From Devosia ginsengisoli (GTDB taxonomy: Bacteria; Pseudomonadota; Alphaproteobacteria; Rhizobiales; Devosiaceae), in assembly GCF_007859655.1 (NCBI RefSeq), contig NZ_CP042304.1, forward strand, positions 2,108,001 to 2,172,000: a DNA stretch of 64,000 nucleotides. Reading direction: 5' to 3'. Made by a program: the position numbers and the translations under genes. Below the pieces are notes generated by a model. That model saw only the letters and a program-made list of their open reading frames with translations, had not been told where the DNA came from and did no database searches. This document shows, piece by piece, positions 1 to 9,018 of this stretch. Position 1 is the stretch's first letter. Each line of letters starts with the position of its first letter.

Positions 1-489
1 GGTTCCGAGCGGCTCGGGGCGAAGCAGCGCCTTTTCCATCCGGTAGTTCTCCAGGGTCTCGCCCCGAACGCTCGCGTTGCCCTGGCTCAGCACACGGAAG
101 CCGCGCCGGGCGAAAAACGGCTGCGAGGTGCGGCTGGCTTCCGTATGGATTCTGGCATGGCCCTGCCGAATGGCTTCGGCCTCCACCACCGCCAGCAACG
201 CACTGGCCACCCCGATACGCTGGAAATCAGGGTGTACAAACATCATGTCGAGCAATCCGTCCTTGGTCAGGTCGCTGAAGCCGGCGGCGCGTCCGGCCAC
301 CATGGCGATCCATGTCGGCCGGCTCGCGCGCCGCGCGGCCCATGCCGCGTGATCCTGCATCACGTCGGCCCAGGCCAGCGCTTCGGCAGGCGTATAATCC
401 CGGATCGACACTTCGAGGATCGCACGCCGGAAAATGTCAGCCGTGACCTCGGCGTCTTCTGGCCGATAAGGGCGGATTTCGATCGCCAT
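1..489 (-). CDS. GNAT family N-acetyltransferase (3' end outside window)
   Basis: The reverse strand reads an open frame from ATG at 489 that runs off the left edge without a stop, giving at least 163 residues beginning MAIEIRPYRPEDAE. The segment FVHPDFQRIGVASALL (about residues 80-95) is the acetyl-CoA pyrophosphate-binding motif A of GNAT enzymes, and the downstream QPFFARRGFRV is the usual motif B region. GNAT proteins transfer an acetyl group from acetyl-CoA to amines; the substrate cannot be read from the sequence. It is a cytoplasmic stand-alone gene, separated from the next gene by a long inverted repeat. The family call is firm and the substrate is unknown. Confidence 0.8.
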   Translation of the reverse strand, partial: MAIEIRPYRPEDAEVTADIFRRAILEVSIRDYTPAEALAWADVMQDHAAWAARRASRPTWIAMVAGRAAGFSDLTKDGLLDMMFVHPDFQRIGVASALLAVVEAEAIRQGHARIHTEASRTSQPFFARRGFRVLSQGNASVRGETLENYRMEKALLRPEPLGT

Positions 490-510
490 GACTGTCCCTC
501 CTGCCCCTCT

Positions 511-640
511 GCCACGCCCTCGTGGTTCGAGGCTCGCGAAGAGCTCGCACCTCACCATGAGGGCTACTGGAACACCGAGCAATAAGTAGCCCTCATGGTG
601 AGGTGCGCTTCTTCAGCGCCTCGAACCACGAGGGCGTGGC
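511..640. repeat. Long inverted repeat, family A palindrome (copy A1)
   Basis: Bases 511-533 are the exact reverse complement of 618-640, and 547-568 of 585-606, so the 130 bp can form a long two-part hairpin. The arms carry the words CCTCATGGTGAG and TCGAACCACGAGG that recur at 13775, 29591, 38275 and 48106. It lies between the convergently oriented ends of no gene pair; both neighbours are on the minus strand. Confidence 0.85.
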
Positions 641-641
641 A

Positions 642-1688
642 CTACCCCGCCACCCTGATCTGCAGCTTCACATCGCTCGGCCGCGCTTCTACGGCTCGGT
701 CGAACGCGGCCTTCGAATCCTCGAAGGCGAAGGTTTCCGAAATCAGGGGCTTGAGGTCCACCTTGCCCGAGGCGATCAGGGCGATGGCGCGGTCATATTG
801 GTGGGCATAGCGGAACACGCTTTCGATGCGCAGCTCCTTGACCGACAGTCCGGCAATATCGATCGTGGTGGGCTCGACCGGCAGGCCGACCACCACGATC
901 GCGCCACCGGGTCGGGGCAGGTCCATGATGGTCTTCCAGGCCTGCGGCGAGCCCGAGCATTCGAACACCACATCGACACCCCAGCCATCGGTGAGGTGGC
1001 CGACCTCCTCGACAAGGTTCTTTTCGCGGATATTGACCGGGATGACCCCCTGATACTGCGCTGATATGTCGAGCTTGGGCTGGGCCAGGTCGGCCACGAT
1101 GACCCGCGCGCAGCCACCGGCCAGAGCCGCCAGCGCCACCATGGTGCCGATGGGCCCGGCGCCGAGCACCAAAGCGGTGTCGCCGGGCACGATCTTCGCC
1201 TTGGCGGCCGCCTGCATGCCCACGGCAAAGGGCTCCACCATGGCGCCTTCGGCAAAGCTCACATTGTCGGGCAGCTTGAAGGTGTAATTGGCCGGATGCA
1301 CCACTTCTGCGGTCAGCACGCCATGCACCGGCGGCGTGGCCCAGAATTGCACGGCCGGATCAACATTATACATGCCCAGCCGGCTGGCCCGCGAATTGGG
1401 ATCGGGAATACCCGGCTCCATGCAGACGCGATCACCCACGCTGAGATGGGTCACCCCTTCGCCAACCGCGGTCACCGTGCCGGCCGCCTCATGCCCCAGC
1501 ACCATGGGCGCATTGACCACGAAAGGCCCGATCCGGCCATGGGTGTAGTAGTGGACATCCGAGCCGCACACGCCCACCGTATGGATGGCAATCCTGACCA
1601 TGCCCGGCCCGACATCGAGCGGCAGGTCGATATCGCGCAGGGCCAGTTCATGCTGGCGTTCGAGAACGAGGGCGCGGGCTTTGGTCAT
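642..1688 (-). CDS. Zinc-type NAD(P)-dependent alcohol dehydrogenase, sorbitol/xylitol dehydrogenase-like
   Basis: The 348-residue protein is a medium-chain dehydrogenase. Residues about 38-72 hold the catalytic zinc site (VCGSDVHYY, then GHEAAG), a cytoplasmic NAD-binding fold follows with GAGPIGTM near residue 170, and the length is typical. The sequence resembles xylitol/L-iditol dehydrogenases, which oxidise polyols to ketoses. The lobe that usually holds four structural-zinc cysteines reads [17 protein letters not shown] and has none of them, as in animal sorbitol dehydrogenases. No sugar transporter or kinase is adjacent, so the substrate is inferred only from family resemblance. Confidence 0.8.
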   Translation of the reverse strand: MTKARALVLERQHELALRDIDLPLDVGPGMVRIAIHTVGVCGSDVHYYTHGRIGPFVVNAPMVLGHEAAGTVTAVGEGVTHLSVGDRVCMEPGIPDPNSRASRLGMYNVDPAVQFWATPPVHGVLTAEVVHPANYTFKLPDNVSFAEGAMVEPFAVGMQAAAKAKIVPGDTALVLGAGPIGTMVALAALAGGCARVIVADLAQPKLDISAQYQGVIPVNIREKNLVEEVGHLTDGWGVDVVFECSGSPQAWKTIMDLPRPGGAIVVVGLPVEPTTIDIAGLSVKELRIESVFRYAHQYDRAIALIASGKVDLKPLISETFAFEDSKAAFDRAVEARPSDVKLQIRVAG

Positions 1689-1876
1689 GGTGAAATCTCC
1701 TGGGACACCTGCATCCGGGCAATCGCCCAGCCGGTGAGCATTTCTAGCGCAGTGGACGCCTGCTTCGCAGCCCCTATTTGCCGGTTTCGGCGCGGACTTA
1801 ACCTGTCTTTTGGTAACCAGTCCGCAATTTCGTCTGGGCTATGGTCCTTGCTCGCAAGGTTCAAACCGGTCGTCTG

Positions 1877-4093
1877 ATGCAGCCAAAGACATCGACACTC
1901 GAACGCTGGCAATTCTCTGCCGCCGTTCTGCTGCCCGTGGTTCTGGCGCTGGTGATCACCGCGGCGGCGGTGCTGGGCTTTGTCTTCTGGTCCACCGCCA
2001 ATATCGACGAGCGCGCCCTCGACCGGCAAAGCGCCATGTTCGGACAGATCATCGAGGCCCGCCGCGACCAGCTCGAGCATGAACTGGCCAGCGTCGCCGT
2101 GCGCGACGACACCGTGGTCAACACCAGGCTGATGTTCAATTTCAACTGGGTCGACCGCAATATCGGCAAGTGGATGCACGAATTCTTCGGCCACAACCGG
2201 ATCGTCGTGCTCGATACGACAGCCCAGCCGCTCTACATGATGCAGGATGGCGTGGCCGTGGAGCCGCGGGAGTATCGCCGCATTGCCAGCCCCGTGCAGC
2301 AACTGGTCAACCGCGTCCGTGCGGTGCCGCCCCGCACAGTGGTTCCCGGCACGCAGCCGCGGCCGATCTCGATTTCCGATTTCGCCCTGGTAGAAGGCCA
2401 GCCGGCCATTGTCAGCGTCATGACCATCGTGTCCGACAGCGGCGCCATCATGCAGGCGCCGGGCACCGAACCGCTGATCGCCGCCGTGCAGTTTCTCGAT
2501 GACGCCACCGCCAGCCGCTTCAACAACGAATATCTGTTCGCCGACGGCCATTTCAGCCTGGTCCGCACCGCCAAGCCCGACCGGGCGACCCATCCCATTC
2601 TCAACAATGCCGGCCGCTTCGTCGCCTTTTTCGATTGGGAGCGCGACCGCCCCGGCCTGATGCTGCTGCGCCAGACCGGACCGGCTTTGGCAGCCGCCTT
2701 TGCCGTCGCCGCCATACTGGTCTTCCTGTTGCTAAGCCAGTTGCGCCGCTCCTCGGCCGCGCTGGAAGCCGGCCGCCGCCACGCCGAACACCAGGCCGCC
2801 CATGACCGGCTGACCGGCCTGCCCAACCGCATGAGCTTCGATGCCCATCTGGCGCATGTGCTGACCGACCGGCAGGGCGCGAATGCGCAACTGTCGCTGC
2901 TGATGCTCGACCTCGACCGCTTCAAGCAGGTCAATGACACGCTGGGCCATCAGGCCGGCGACGAGCTGATCTGCGCCGTCGGCCGGCGCATCCGCGGCGT
3001 CGTCGGTCCCGGCGTGATGATCGCCCGGCTGGGCGGGGACGAATTCGCCATCCTGGTGCGCGACCGCCAGCAGGATGTGACCGCAATGGCCGGCACCATT
3101 ATCGAGGCCGTGAGCCATGCCTTCGACCTCAACCATTTCAAGGCCCATGTCGGCGTCAGCATCGGCATCGTCAACGTCACCGGCGGCAATGCCGAGCCGC
3201 GCGAACTGGTGCGCAAGGCCGATATCGCGCTCTATGAGGCCAAGGCCAGCGGCCGCAACCGGTCAGTGGTCTACGAAGAGCATATGAACGAGCTGCTGCA
3301 GCTCCAGCACACCATCGAGGGCGAGCTCCGCGAGGCGCTGCAGCGCAATGACCAGCTATCGGTGGCCTTCCAGCCGCTGATCGACCAGCGCAGCCGCAAG
3401 GTCATCGGCGCCGAGGCGCTGGCGCGCTGGCACCACCCCAAATATGGGCAGATCTCGCCCGCGCGCTTCATTCCAGTGGCCGAGAATACCGGCCTTATCG
3501 AAACGCTGGGCGAAGTCGTGCTGCGCCGGGCCTGCGAACTGGGCGCCACCGCGCCGGGCCGCACCATCGCCGTCAATATCTCGCCCACCCAGCTGCGCAA
3601 TCCGCGCTTTTCCGGGCAGGTCTTCGACATCCTGCGCGAGACCGGCATGCGGCCGACCGATCTCGAGCTGGAAATCACCGAATCCATCCTGCTCGACGAC
3701 GAACATGTCTCGGCGCAGAACCTGCGCACCTTCCGCGCGGCGGGCATTCACATCGCGCTCGACGATTTCGGCACCGGCTATTCCTCGCTCAGCTACCTCA
3801 AGCGCTATCCGGTGGACCGCATCAAGATCGACCGTTCCTTCGTCAGCCAGCTCAGCGAAGGCCATGTCTCGGTCGCCATCACCCAGGCCATCGTCACCCT
3901 GGCCCATGCCATGGAAATCGAAGTGACGGCCGAAGGCGTCGAAACCGAAGCCCAGGCCACCATTCTGGGCCGGCTGGGCTGCAACACGCTGCAGGGGTTC
4001 CTGTTTTCCGGCGGCGTCCCCGCCGGGCAGATCACCGCCATCTTCGCCGACAAGGCCAACACGCCGGATCGCCGCCGTACTCGGGCGGCGTAA
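1877..4093 (+). CDS. Membrane-bound GGDEF-EAL cyclic-di-GMP protein with periplasmic sensor
   Basis: The 738-residue protein has a TM helix at about 12-38, a roughly 230-residue extracytoplasmic region of the CHASE4 type, a second TM at about 268-288, a GGDEF domain and an EAL domain. The cyclase signature GGDEF (about 386) is intact. The allosteric RxxD I-site expected just upstream is absent (GPGVMIARL). The EAL domain keeps GAEALARW, LELEITES, DDFGTGYSSL and TAEGVETE, so phosphodiesterase activity is plausible. It may therefore both make and degrade cyclic-di-GMP. I chose ATG 1877 because the protein then begins just before the TM; an ATG at 1841 is also in frame. It is monocistronic. Confidence 0.88.
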   Translation: MQPKTSTLERWQFSAAVLLPVVLALVITAAAVLGFVFWSTANIDERALDRQSAMFGQIIEARRDQLEHELASVAVRDDTVVNTRLMFNFNWVDRNIGKWMHEFFGHNRIVVLDTTAQPLYMMQDGVAVEPREYRRIASPVQQLVNRVRAVPPRTVVPGTQPRPISISDFALVEGQPAIVSVMTIVSDSGAIMQAPGTEPLIAAVQFLDDATASRFNNEYLFADGHFSLVRTAKPDRATHPILNNAGRFVAFFDWERDRPGLMLLRQTGPALAAAFAVAAILVFLLLSQLRRSSAALEAGRRHAEHQAAHDRLTGLPNRMSFDAHLAHVLTDRQGANAQLSLLMLDLDRFKQVNDTLGHQAGDELICAVGRRIRGVVGPGVMIARLGGDEFAILVRDRQQDVTAMAGTIIEAVSHAFDLNHFKAHVGVSIGIVNVTGGNAEPRELVRKADIALYEAKASGRNRSVVYEEHMNELLQLQHTIEGELREALQRNDQLSVAFQPLIDQRSRKVIGAEALARWHHPKYGQISPARFIPVAENTGLIETLGEVVLRRACELGATAPGRTIAVNISPTQLRNPRFSGQVFDILRETGMRPTDLELEITESILLDDEHVSAQNLRTFRAAGIHIALDDFGTGYSSLSYLKRYPVDRIKIDRSFVSQLSEGHVSVAITQAIVTLAHAMEIEVTAEGVETEAQATILGRLGCNTLQGFLFSGGVPAGQITAIFADKANTPDRRRTRAA

Positions 4094-4112
4094 TTCCGCT
4101 TAGCGTACCTGG

Positions 4113-4243
4113 CCCCACCCCACCCTCATTCCCTCCCCATCAAGGGGAGGGAGGCGCATGGGCGATGTCAGTGCTCCAATGATGGTTTAGCCACAGAGCA
4201 GGCCTCCCTCCCCCTTGTGGAGAGGGGAGTGAGGGTGGGGGTG
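4113..4243. repeat. Family B inverted repeat (copy B1)
   Basis: A block beginning CCCCACCCTCA and ending TGAGGGTGGGG has complementary C-rich and G-rich arms around CCCTCCCC-type cores. It lies between the GGDEF-EAL gene and the end of the topoisomerase gene. Related blocks occur at 19499, 21975, 33008, 34170, 37171, 41847 and 46865. Confidence 0.7.
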
Positions 4244-4268
4244 GCCACACCCACCGCACCACGATAGA

Positions 4269-5262
4269 TCACCCCGCCGCCAGTACCACGCCCAGCCGCT
4301 TCTCGCGCTGCAGCAGGCCGGCGCGGCCATTGCCGGCCGCTTCCCACATCGGCTTGAGCTTGCCTTCGCTGAACAGCTTGAACAGGCGCGGCGCGATATA
4401 GGGACTTGCGGCAGATGACCGGCGTATTGCGCAGCACGTCGGCCACCTGCCGGGCGACCTGCGCCATCTGGCGGCGACGCATGCTCTCGGAGCCGCCCAC
4501 CTCCATCTGCGCCAGGGCTTCGCCCGCCATGGCGCTGGCATGCAGGGTCCGGAAATCCTTGGCGGAAATATCGACCCCGGCCAACTCCCGCAGCCAGGCA
4601 TTGATCGCCCCGGTCTTGATCGGCCGCACCTTGCCCGCCTCATCGCGCCAGACCAGCAGGCGCTTGCCGGGCAGGGTCTTGATGCGGCCGACGGCCTCGG
4701 CCAGCCTGCTATCGGTGAGGCAATATTCGGTCCGCTTGCCGCCCTTGGCATTAAAGGCCATGCAGACCTCGTCGCCCTCGACCCTGATATCGCGGGCATA
4801 GAGCGTGCCGGCGCCGCGCGTGCCGTTGCTTTCGAGATACTTCTCGCGCCCCACCCGCATCGCCGTCTTGTCGATCAGCGTCGCGGCAATGGCCAGCGCC
4901 AGTTCGCGGCTGCCGGTTTCGGCGCCCAGCGCCTCGGCGATCTTCCGCCGCAGGCGCGGCAATACCGATGTCAGCACCGCAAGCCGGCGCTGCTTCTTGC
5001 CGTCGCGGCGCAATTCCCAATCGGGGTGATAGATATATTGGTCGCGCCCCGCCTCATCGACACCAAGCGCCTGGATATGCGCCTTGGGACTGGGCGCGAT
5101 GCGCACATAGCTCCAGGCCGGCGGAATGCCGAGCGTCTTGATGCGGTCACGCGTCGCCGCATCACGGATCAAAACTCCGCCGGCATCGCGATAACAGAAA
5201 CCCTTGCCGCGCCGCTGGCGGGTCAGCGTCAGCTCATCCCGCCCGATCCTGACCAGCCGCAT
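4269..5262 (-). pseudogene. DNA topoisomerase IB (poxvirus-like bacterial type), frameshifted at the active-site tyrosine
   Basis: From ATG 5262 the frame encodes a bacterial type IB topoisomerase, with the N-terminal GIPPAWSYVRIAP region and the catalytic core (DKTAMRVGREKY, KDFRTLHAS). These enzymes relax DNA supercoils through a tyrosine-3'-phosphate link. At 4401-4403 a GGG run (CCC in the gene) shifts the frame, so the sequence reads RKSLYRAAPV instead of the expected RKSYIAPRLF around the catalytic tyrosine. Removing one C restores the frame through KLFSEGKLKPMWEAAG to a stop at 4269, giving about 330 residues, a normal length. As read, the alternative frame continues to a stop at 4168 with an unrelated tail. 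It is either a real inactivation or a homopolymer sequencing error. It overlaps the upstream small membrane-protein gene by one nucleotide. Confidence 0.8.
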
Positions 5263-5420
5263 CAGGTCGGATTGGGCTGGGCGAAGGTGTAGATGAGGTA
5301 GACAATGGCAAACAGCACGATGATGCCGAGCATCGACATGAGCAGCACCCGCAAATTCATCTTGCGCGGATTGGCCTGTCGCACATCGGTCGTGCTCTTG
5401 TGCGGGTCATAGGTTTCCAT
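5262..5420 (-). CDS. Small single-TM membrane protein (52 aa)
   Basis: An ATG at 5420 opens 52 codons starting METYDPHKSTTDVRQ. A basic stretch (PRKMNLR) precedes one hydrophobic helix of about 22 residues (LLMSMLGIIVLFAIVYLIY) near the C terminus. GGAGAG lies upstream as a ribosome-binding site. The stop TGA overlaps the topoisomerase ATG as TGATG, which suggests translational coupling. I do not recognise a named family; the layout indicates an inner-membrane peptide with its N terminus in the cytoplasm. Confidence 0.65.
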   Translation of the reverse strand: METYDPHKSTTDVRQANPRKMNLRVLLMSMLGIIVLFAIVYLIYTFAQPNPT

Positions 5421-5540
5421 GACGCTCTCCTGTGGTTGTCGGAATGCAACGGCGGGGCGCCGCCGAGGTTCCGCGCCGGCCCTTGACGCGGCGACCGTCG
5501 CAGCCGACCTTCGGCCATGACCACGCTTCAGGACCGCCCC

Positions 5541-7250
5541 ATGACTTCAGCCGCCACAATCACCCGCATGATCATGGCCGGACAGGGCAAGGAGCCGGCC
5601 GACCTGGTCATCAGGAACGTGCAACTGCTCGACGTCATCACCGGCGTGGTGACCCAGACCGACATTGCCATTGTCGGCGACCGGATCGTCGGCACCCATG
5701 CCAGCTATGAGGGCAGGACCACGATCGACGGCGCGGGGCGCTTCGCGGTACCTGGCTTCATCGACACCCACCTCCACATCGAATCCTCGCTGGTCACCCC
5801 GTTCGAATTCGACCGCTGCGTGCTGCCGCATGGCGTGACCACGGTCATCTGCGACCCGCATGAAATCGCCAATGTGCTCGGCGCCGAGGGCATCCGATAT
5901 TTCCTCGATTGCGCCGAACGGACGGTGATGGATATCAGGGTGAACCTGTCATCCTGCGTGCCGGCCACCGGATTCGAAACCTCGGGCGCGGCACTGGAGA
6001 TTGCCGATCTCGAACCCTTCCGCGCCCATGACAAGGTTATCGGCCTCGCCGAAATGATGAACTTTCCCGGCGTGCTCAATGCCGACCCCGGCATCATCGC
6101 CAAGCTCGTGGCCTTCCAGGACGGGCATATCGACGGCCATGCGCCGCTGCTGCTCGGCACCGCGCTCAACGGCTATCTCGCCGCCGCCATCCGCACCGAC
6201 CACGAGGCCACATCGGCCGCAGAAGCGCGCGAAAAGCTCAGCAAGGGCATGGCCATCCTGATCCGCGAAGGCTCTGTGTCCAAGGATCTCAAGGCCCTGG
6301 CGGAAGTGCTGGACGAGAATACGTCCAGCTTCGTCGCCCTCTGCACCGATGACCGCAATCCGCTCGATATCGCCGAGGAAGGCCACCTCGATAGCTCCAT
6401 CCGGCGCCTGATCGCCATGGGACGGCCGCTGCACCACGTCTATCGCGCCGCCAGCCATTCGGCGGCCCGCATTTTCGGGCTGCGGGATCGCGGGCTCGTC
6501 GCGCCCGGCTGGCGCGCCGACATCGCCCTGCTCGACAGCCTGGAAGATTGCCGCGTCAGCGACGTAGTGACCGCCGGGCGCCTCGTCGGCCCGGACCTGT
6601 TCGCCGCCCGCCAGCCGGTCGAGCCGGTGGGGCTGGCTTCGATGAAGGCGAGGCCCGTTTCGCCCGACGATTTCATTGCCCAGCCCAAGCCGGGCCGCAA
6701 CAGCGCATCGGTCATCGGCGTGCGGCCGGGCCTGATCCTGACCTTCCGCGACGCCGCGACACTGGATGTCACCGAACGCGGCCTGCAGCCCGACCTGGCC
6801 GCCGACGTACTCAAGGTCGCGGTCATCGAGCGGCACGGCAAGAACGGCAATATCGGCCGCGGCTTCGTGCGCGGCTTCGGCCTCAAGCGTGGCGCCATCG
6901 CCTCGTCGGTCGGCCATGACAGCCACAATATCACGGTCATCGGGGCCACGGATGAAGACATGGCCGTGGCCGTGAACCGCCTGATCGAGCTGCGCGGCGG
7001 CTTCGTAGTGGCCAATGGCGGCAAGGTGACGGCCGAACTGGCACTGCCCATTGCCGGTCTCATGAGTCCCAAGTCCTTCGAGGCGGTAACGCATGACCTG
7101 CATGCCCTCAGGCAGGCGGCCTATGAGCTCGACTGCGTCTTGCCCGAGCCTTTCCTGCAGGTTGCCTTCCTGGCGCTTCCTGTTATCCCGCATCTCAAGA
7201 TGACCGATCGCGGCCTGTTCGATGTCGACAAATTCGATTTCGTGGACTGA
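5541..7250 (+). CDS. ade: Adenine deaminase
   Basis: The cytoplasmic amidohydrolase of about 569 residues converts adenine to hypoxanthine and ammonia. The metal-binding motif DTHLHIES is near residue 75, followed by the adenine-deaminase segments [13 protein letters not shown] and MMNFPGV, and the C-terminal half carries SVGHDSHNI, typical of this family. ATG 5541 is preferred because CAGGA stands eight bases upstream; ATG 5517 is in frame but lacks a good site. It feeds hypoxanthine to the xanthine dehydrogenase encoded at 18.6-23.7 kb. The next gene starts three bases after the stop, so the two are probably cotranscribed. Confidence 0.92.
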   Translation: MTSAATITRMIMAGQGKEPADLVIRNVQLLDVITGVVTQTDIAIVGDRIVGTHASYEGRTTIDGAGRFAVPGFIDTHLHIESSLVTPFEFDRCVLPHGVTTVICDPHEIANVLGAEGIRYFLDCAERTVMDIRVNLSSCVPATGFETSGAALEIADLEPFRAHDKVIGLAEMMNFPGVLNADPGIIAKLVAFQDGHIDGHAPLLLGTALNGYLAAAIRTDHEATSAAEAREKLSKGMAILIREGSVSKDLKALAEVLDENTSSFVALCTDDRNPLDIAEEGHLDSSIRRLIAMGRPLHHVYRAASHSAARIFGLRDRGLVAPGWRADIALLDSLEDCRVSDVVTAGRLVGPDLFAARQPVEPVGLASMKARPVSPDDFIAQPKPGRNSASVIGVRPGLILTFRDAATLDVTERGLQPDLAADVLKVAVIERHGKNGNIGRGFVRGFGLKRGAIASSVGHDSHNITVIGATDEDMAVAVNRLIELRGGFVVANGGKVTAELALPIAGLMSPKSFEAVTHDLHALRQAAYELDCVLPEPFLQVAFLALPVIPHLKMTDRGLFDVDKFDFVD

Positions 7251-7253
7251 CGG

Positions 7254-8876
7254 GTGAGCCTCTCCTCGCTCTATCTGGCCTGGGTCGAAGACCTGCCGCC
7301 GCGCCTCAACGGCGTGAAAAAGACCCGCGGCATTGCCTTGACCATGTCCGATGGCGTGACGCTCAAGACCGACCATTACGCGCCCGACAGCACCGGGCCG
7401 CACCCGACCATTCTGATGCGCCTGCCCTATGGGCGGCGCGGCTTCGCCCCCATTGCCGAGGCCTATGCCGAGCGCGGCTTTCACGTCGTGATCCAGGCCT
7501 GCCGCGGCACCGAGCGCTCGGGCGGAGAATTCGACCCTTTCACCAATGAGCGGGCCGACGGGCTGGCGACGCTGGACTGGATCAAGGCGCAGGCCTGGTT
7601 CGACGGAAGGATCGGGCTGACCGGCCCCAGCTATCTGGGCTATGCGCAATGGGCCATCAGCGACGCCCTGCCCCCTGTCGCGGCCATGGCGACCAAGGTG
7701 ACGACGGCCAATTTTCGTCCGGTGGTGTTTCCATCAGGCGCCTTCCACCTCAATCTCTGGCTGTCCTGGGTGCAGGTGATCGAGGGGCTGCGCGACCGTC
7801 CGCTCGCTACCGCCGCCCGCATGTTTTCTGGCGATATCGAGCGCCGCACCGACCGGGCCGCTGCCATATTGCCGCTGGTGGAGGCCGACAAGGTGGCGGT
7901 GGGCCACAAGGTGCCGTTCTGGCGCTACTGGTTCGAGCACGCCATCGGCAACGACGATTTCTGGGCCGCGCTCGACCACAGCCATCGCCTGAGCGAAACC
8001 ACGCCGCCGGTGCACTTCATCTCCGGCTGGTACGATTTCATGCTCGATCCGCTTTTGGCCGATTATCAGCGCCTGGTCGAACTGGGTCACCAGCCCTATC
8101 TCACCGTGGGCACCTGGTTTCACATCGCCGAAGAGTTGCAGCGCGACAATCTACGCGAAACCCTGCTCTGGATGCGCGCCAAACTGCTGGGCGACGACAC
8201 CGGCCTGCGCCGCCGCCCGGTGCGCATCCATATTTCCGGCCTCGACGAATGGCACGAATTCGACCGCTACCCGCCCGGCCCGCCAGACCCGGCCACCTGG
8301 CATATCGGCCCCGGTACGATCCTGGCTCAGGCCCAATCGAGCGCGGGCAGCGACACGTATCGCTATGACCCCGCCGACCCGACACCCAATCTGGGCGGCG
8401 CCATCTTTGCCTTTACCGGCGCCGGCGCGGTCGACAATGCCCCACTCGAAGCGCGGGATGATGTGCTGGTTTATACCGGGCCGGTGCTGACCAGCCCGGT
8501 CACGATTATCGGCCAGTGCCGCATTGCGCTACACGCCCGCGCCAGCCTTGGCCATACCGATTTCTTCGTGCGGCTCAACGATGTTGGCCCGGACGGGCGT
8601 TCGGTCAATATCTGCGACGGACTGGTGCGCGTGACGCCGGAAACGCCCCGGGAGCCGGATGGGAGCTGGCGCTTGTCCTTCCCGCTGCATGCCACCGCCC
8701 ACAGCTTCCGGGCGGGTCACCGCCTGCGCCTGCTCATCGCCTCGGGGGCGCATCCGCGATACGCGCGAAATCTGGGGACGGATGAGCCGGTGGGGACCGC
8801 GACGGTGATGGTGGTCAATGATGTGGAGGTGTTCCACGAGGGGACGGGGGTGATTGTGCCGGGTTATAGTTTGTAG
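7254..8876 (+). CDS. CocE/NonD family (peptidase S15-type) hydrolase
   Basis: The 540-residue alpha/beta hydrolase starts at GTG 7254, three bases after the adenine deaminase stop. The nucleophile serine sits in GPSYLGYA (about residue 125). The likely acid and base residues are in GWYDFMLDP and GTWFHIAEE. The C-terminal third is the beta-rich domain found in cocaine esterase and X-Pro dipeptidyl peptidases. There is no signal peptide, so it should be cytoplasmic. The family hydrolyses esters or amides, but the substrate cannot be deduced. Tight linkage to ade suggests a role with purine-derived or other nitrogenous compounds, which is only an inference. Confidence 0.82.
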   Translation: MSLSSLYLAWVEDLPPRLNGVKKTRGIALTMSDGVTLKTDHYAPDSTGPHPTILMRLPYGRRGFAPIAEAYAERGFHVVIQACRGTERSGGEFDPFTNERADGLATLDWIKAQAWFDGRIGLTGPSYLGYAQWAISDALPPVAAMATKVTTANFRPVVFPSGAFHLNLWLSWVQVIEGLRDRPLATAARMFSGDIERRTDRAAAILPLVEADKVAVGHKVPFWRYWFEHAIGNDDFWAALDHSHRLSETTPPVHFISGWYDFMLDPLLADYQRLVELGHQPYLTVGTWFHIAEELQRDNLRETLLWMRAKLLGDDTGLRRRPVRIHISGLDEWHEFDRYPPGPPDPATWHIGPGTILAQAQSSAGSDTYRYDPADPTPNLGGAIFAFTGAGAVDNAPLEARDDVLVYTGPVLTSPVTIIGQCRIALHARASLGHTDFFVRLNDVGPDGRSVNICDGLVRVTPETPREPDGSWRLSFPLHATAHSFRAGHRLRLLIASGAHPRYARNLGTDEPVGTATVMVVNDVEVFHEGTGVIVPGYSL

Positions 8877-8892
8877 CCGACCATTACCCCAA

Positions 8893-8987
8893 CACCGGCG
8901 CTTCCCGCGGACTTGATCCGCGGGTCACTCTCAAAACGGTACAAGCGACAAGAGACCCCCGGATCAAGTCCGGGGGAAGCGATTGTG
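8893..8987. repeat. Family C composite palindrome (copy C1, 95 bp)
   Basis: Two palindromic cores, CCGCGGACTTGATCCGCGG and a CCCCCGG-ATCAAGTC-CGGGGG hairpin, are separated by about 35 bp. The whole 95 bp unit recurs in reverse orientation, also as 95 bp, at 45815-45909. It lies between the CocE gene and the end of glcB and could act as a bidirectional terminator. Confidence 0.8.
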
Positions 8988-9018
8988 AGTGGGGGAGATT
9001 GTGAGCCTGAAGCCGCCC

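Noticed and set aside
5949..7649. A 566-codon minus-strand frame across the adenine deaminase and CocE genes
   Set aside because: Antisense to two strongly recognised genes, without any family motif.
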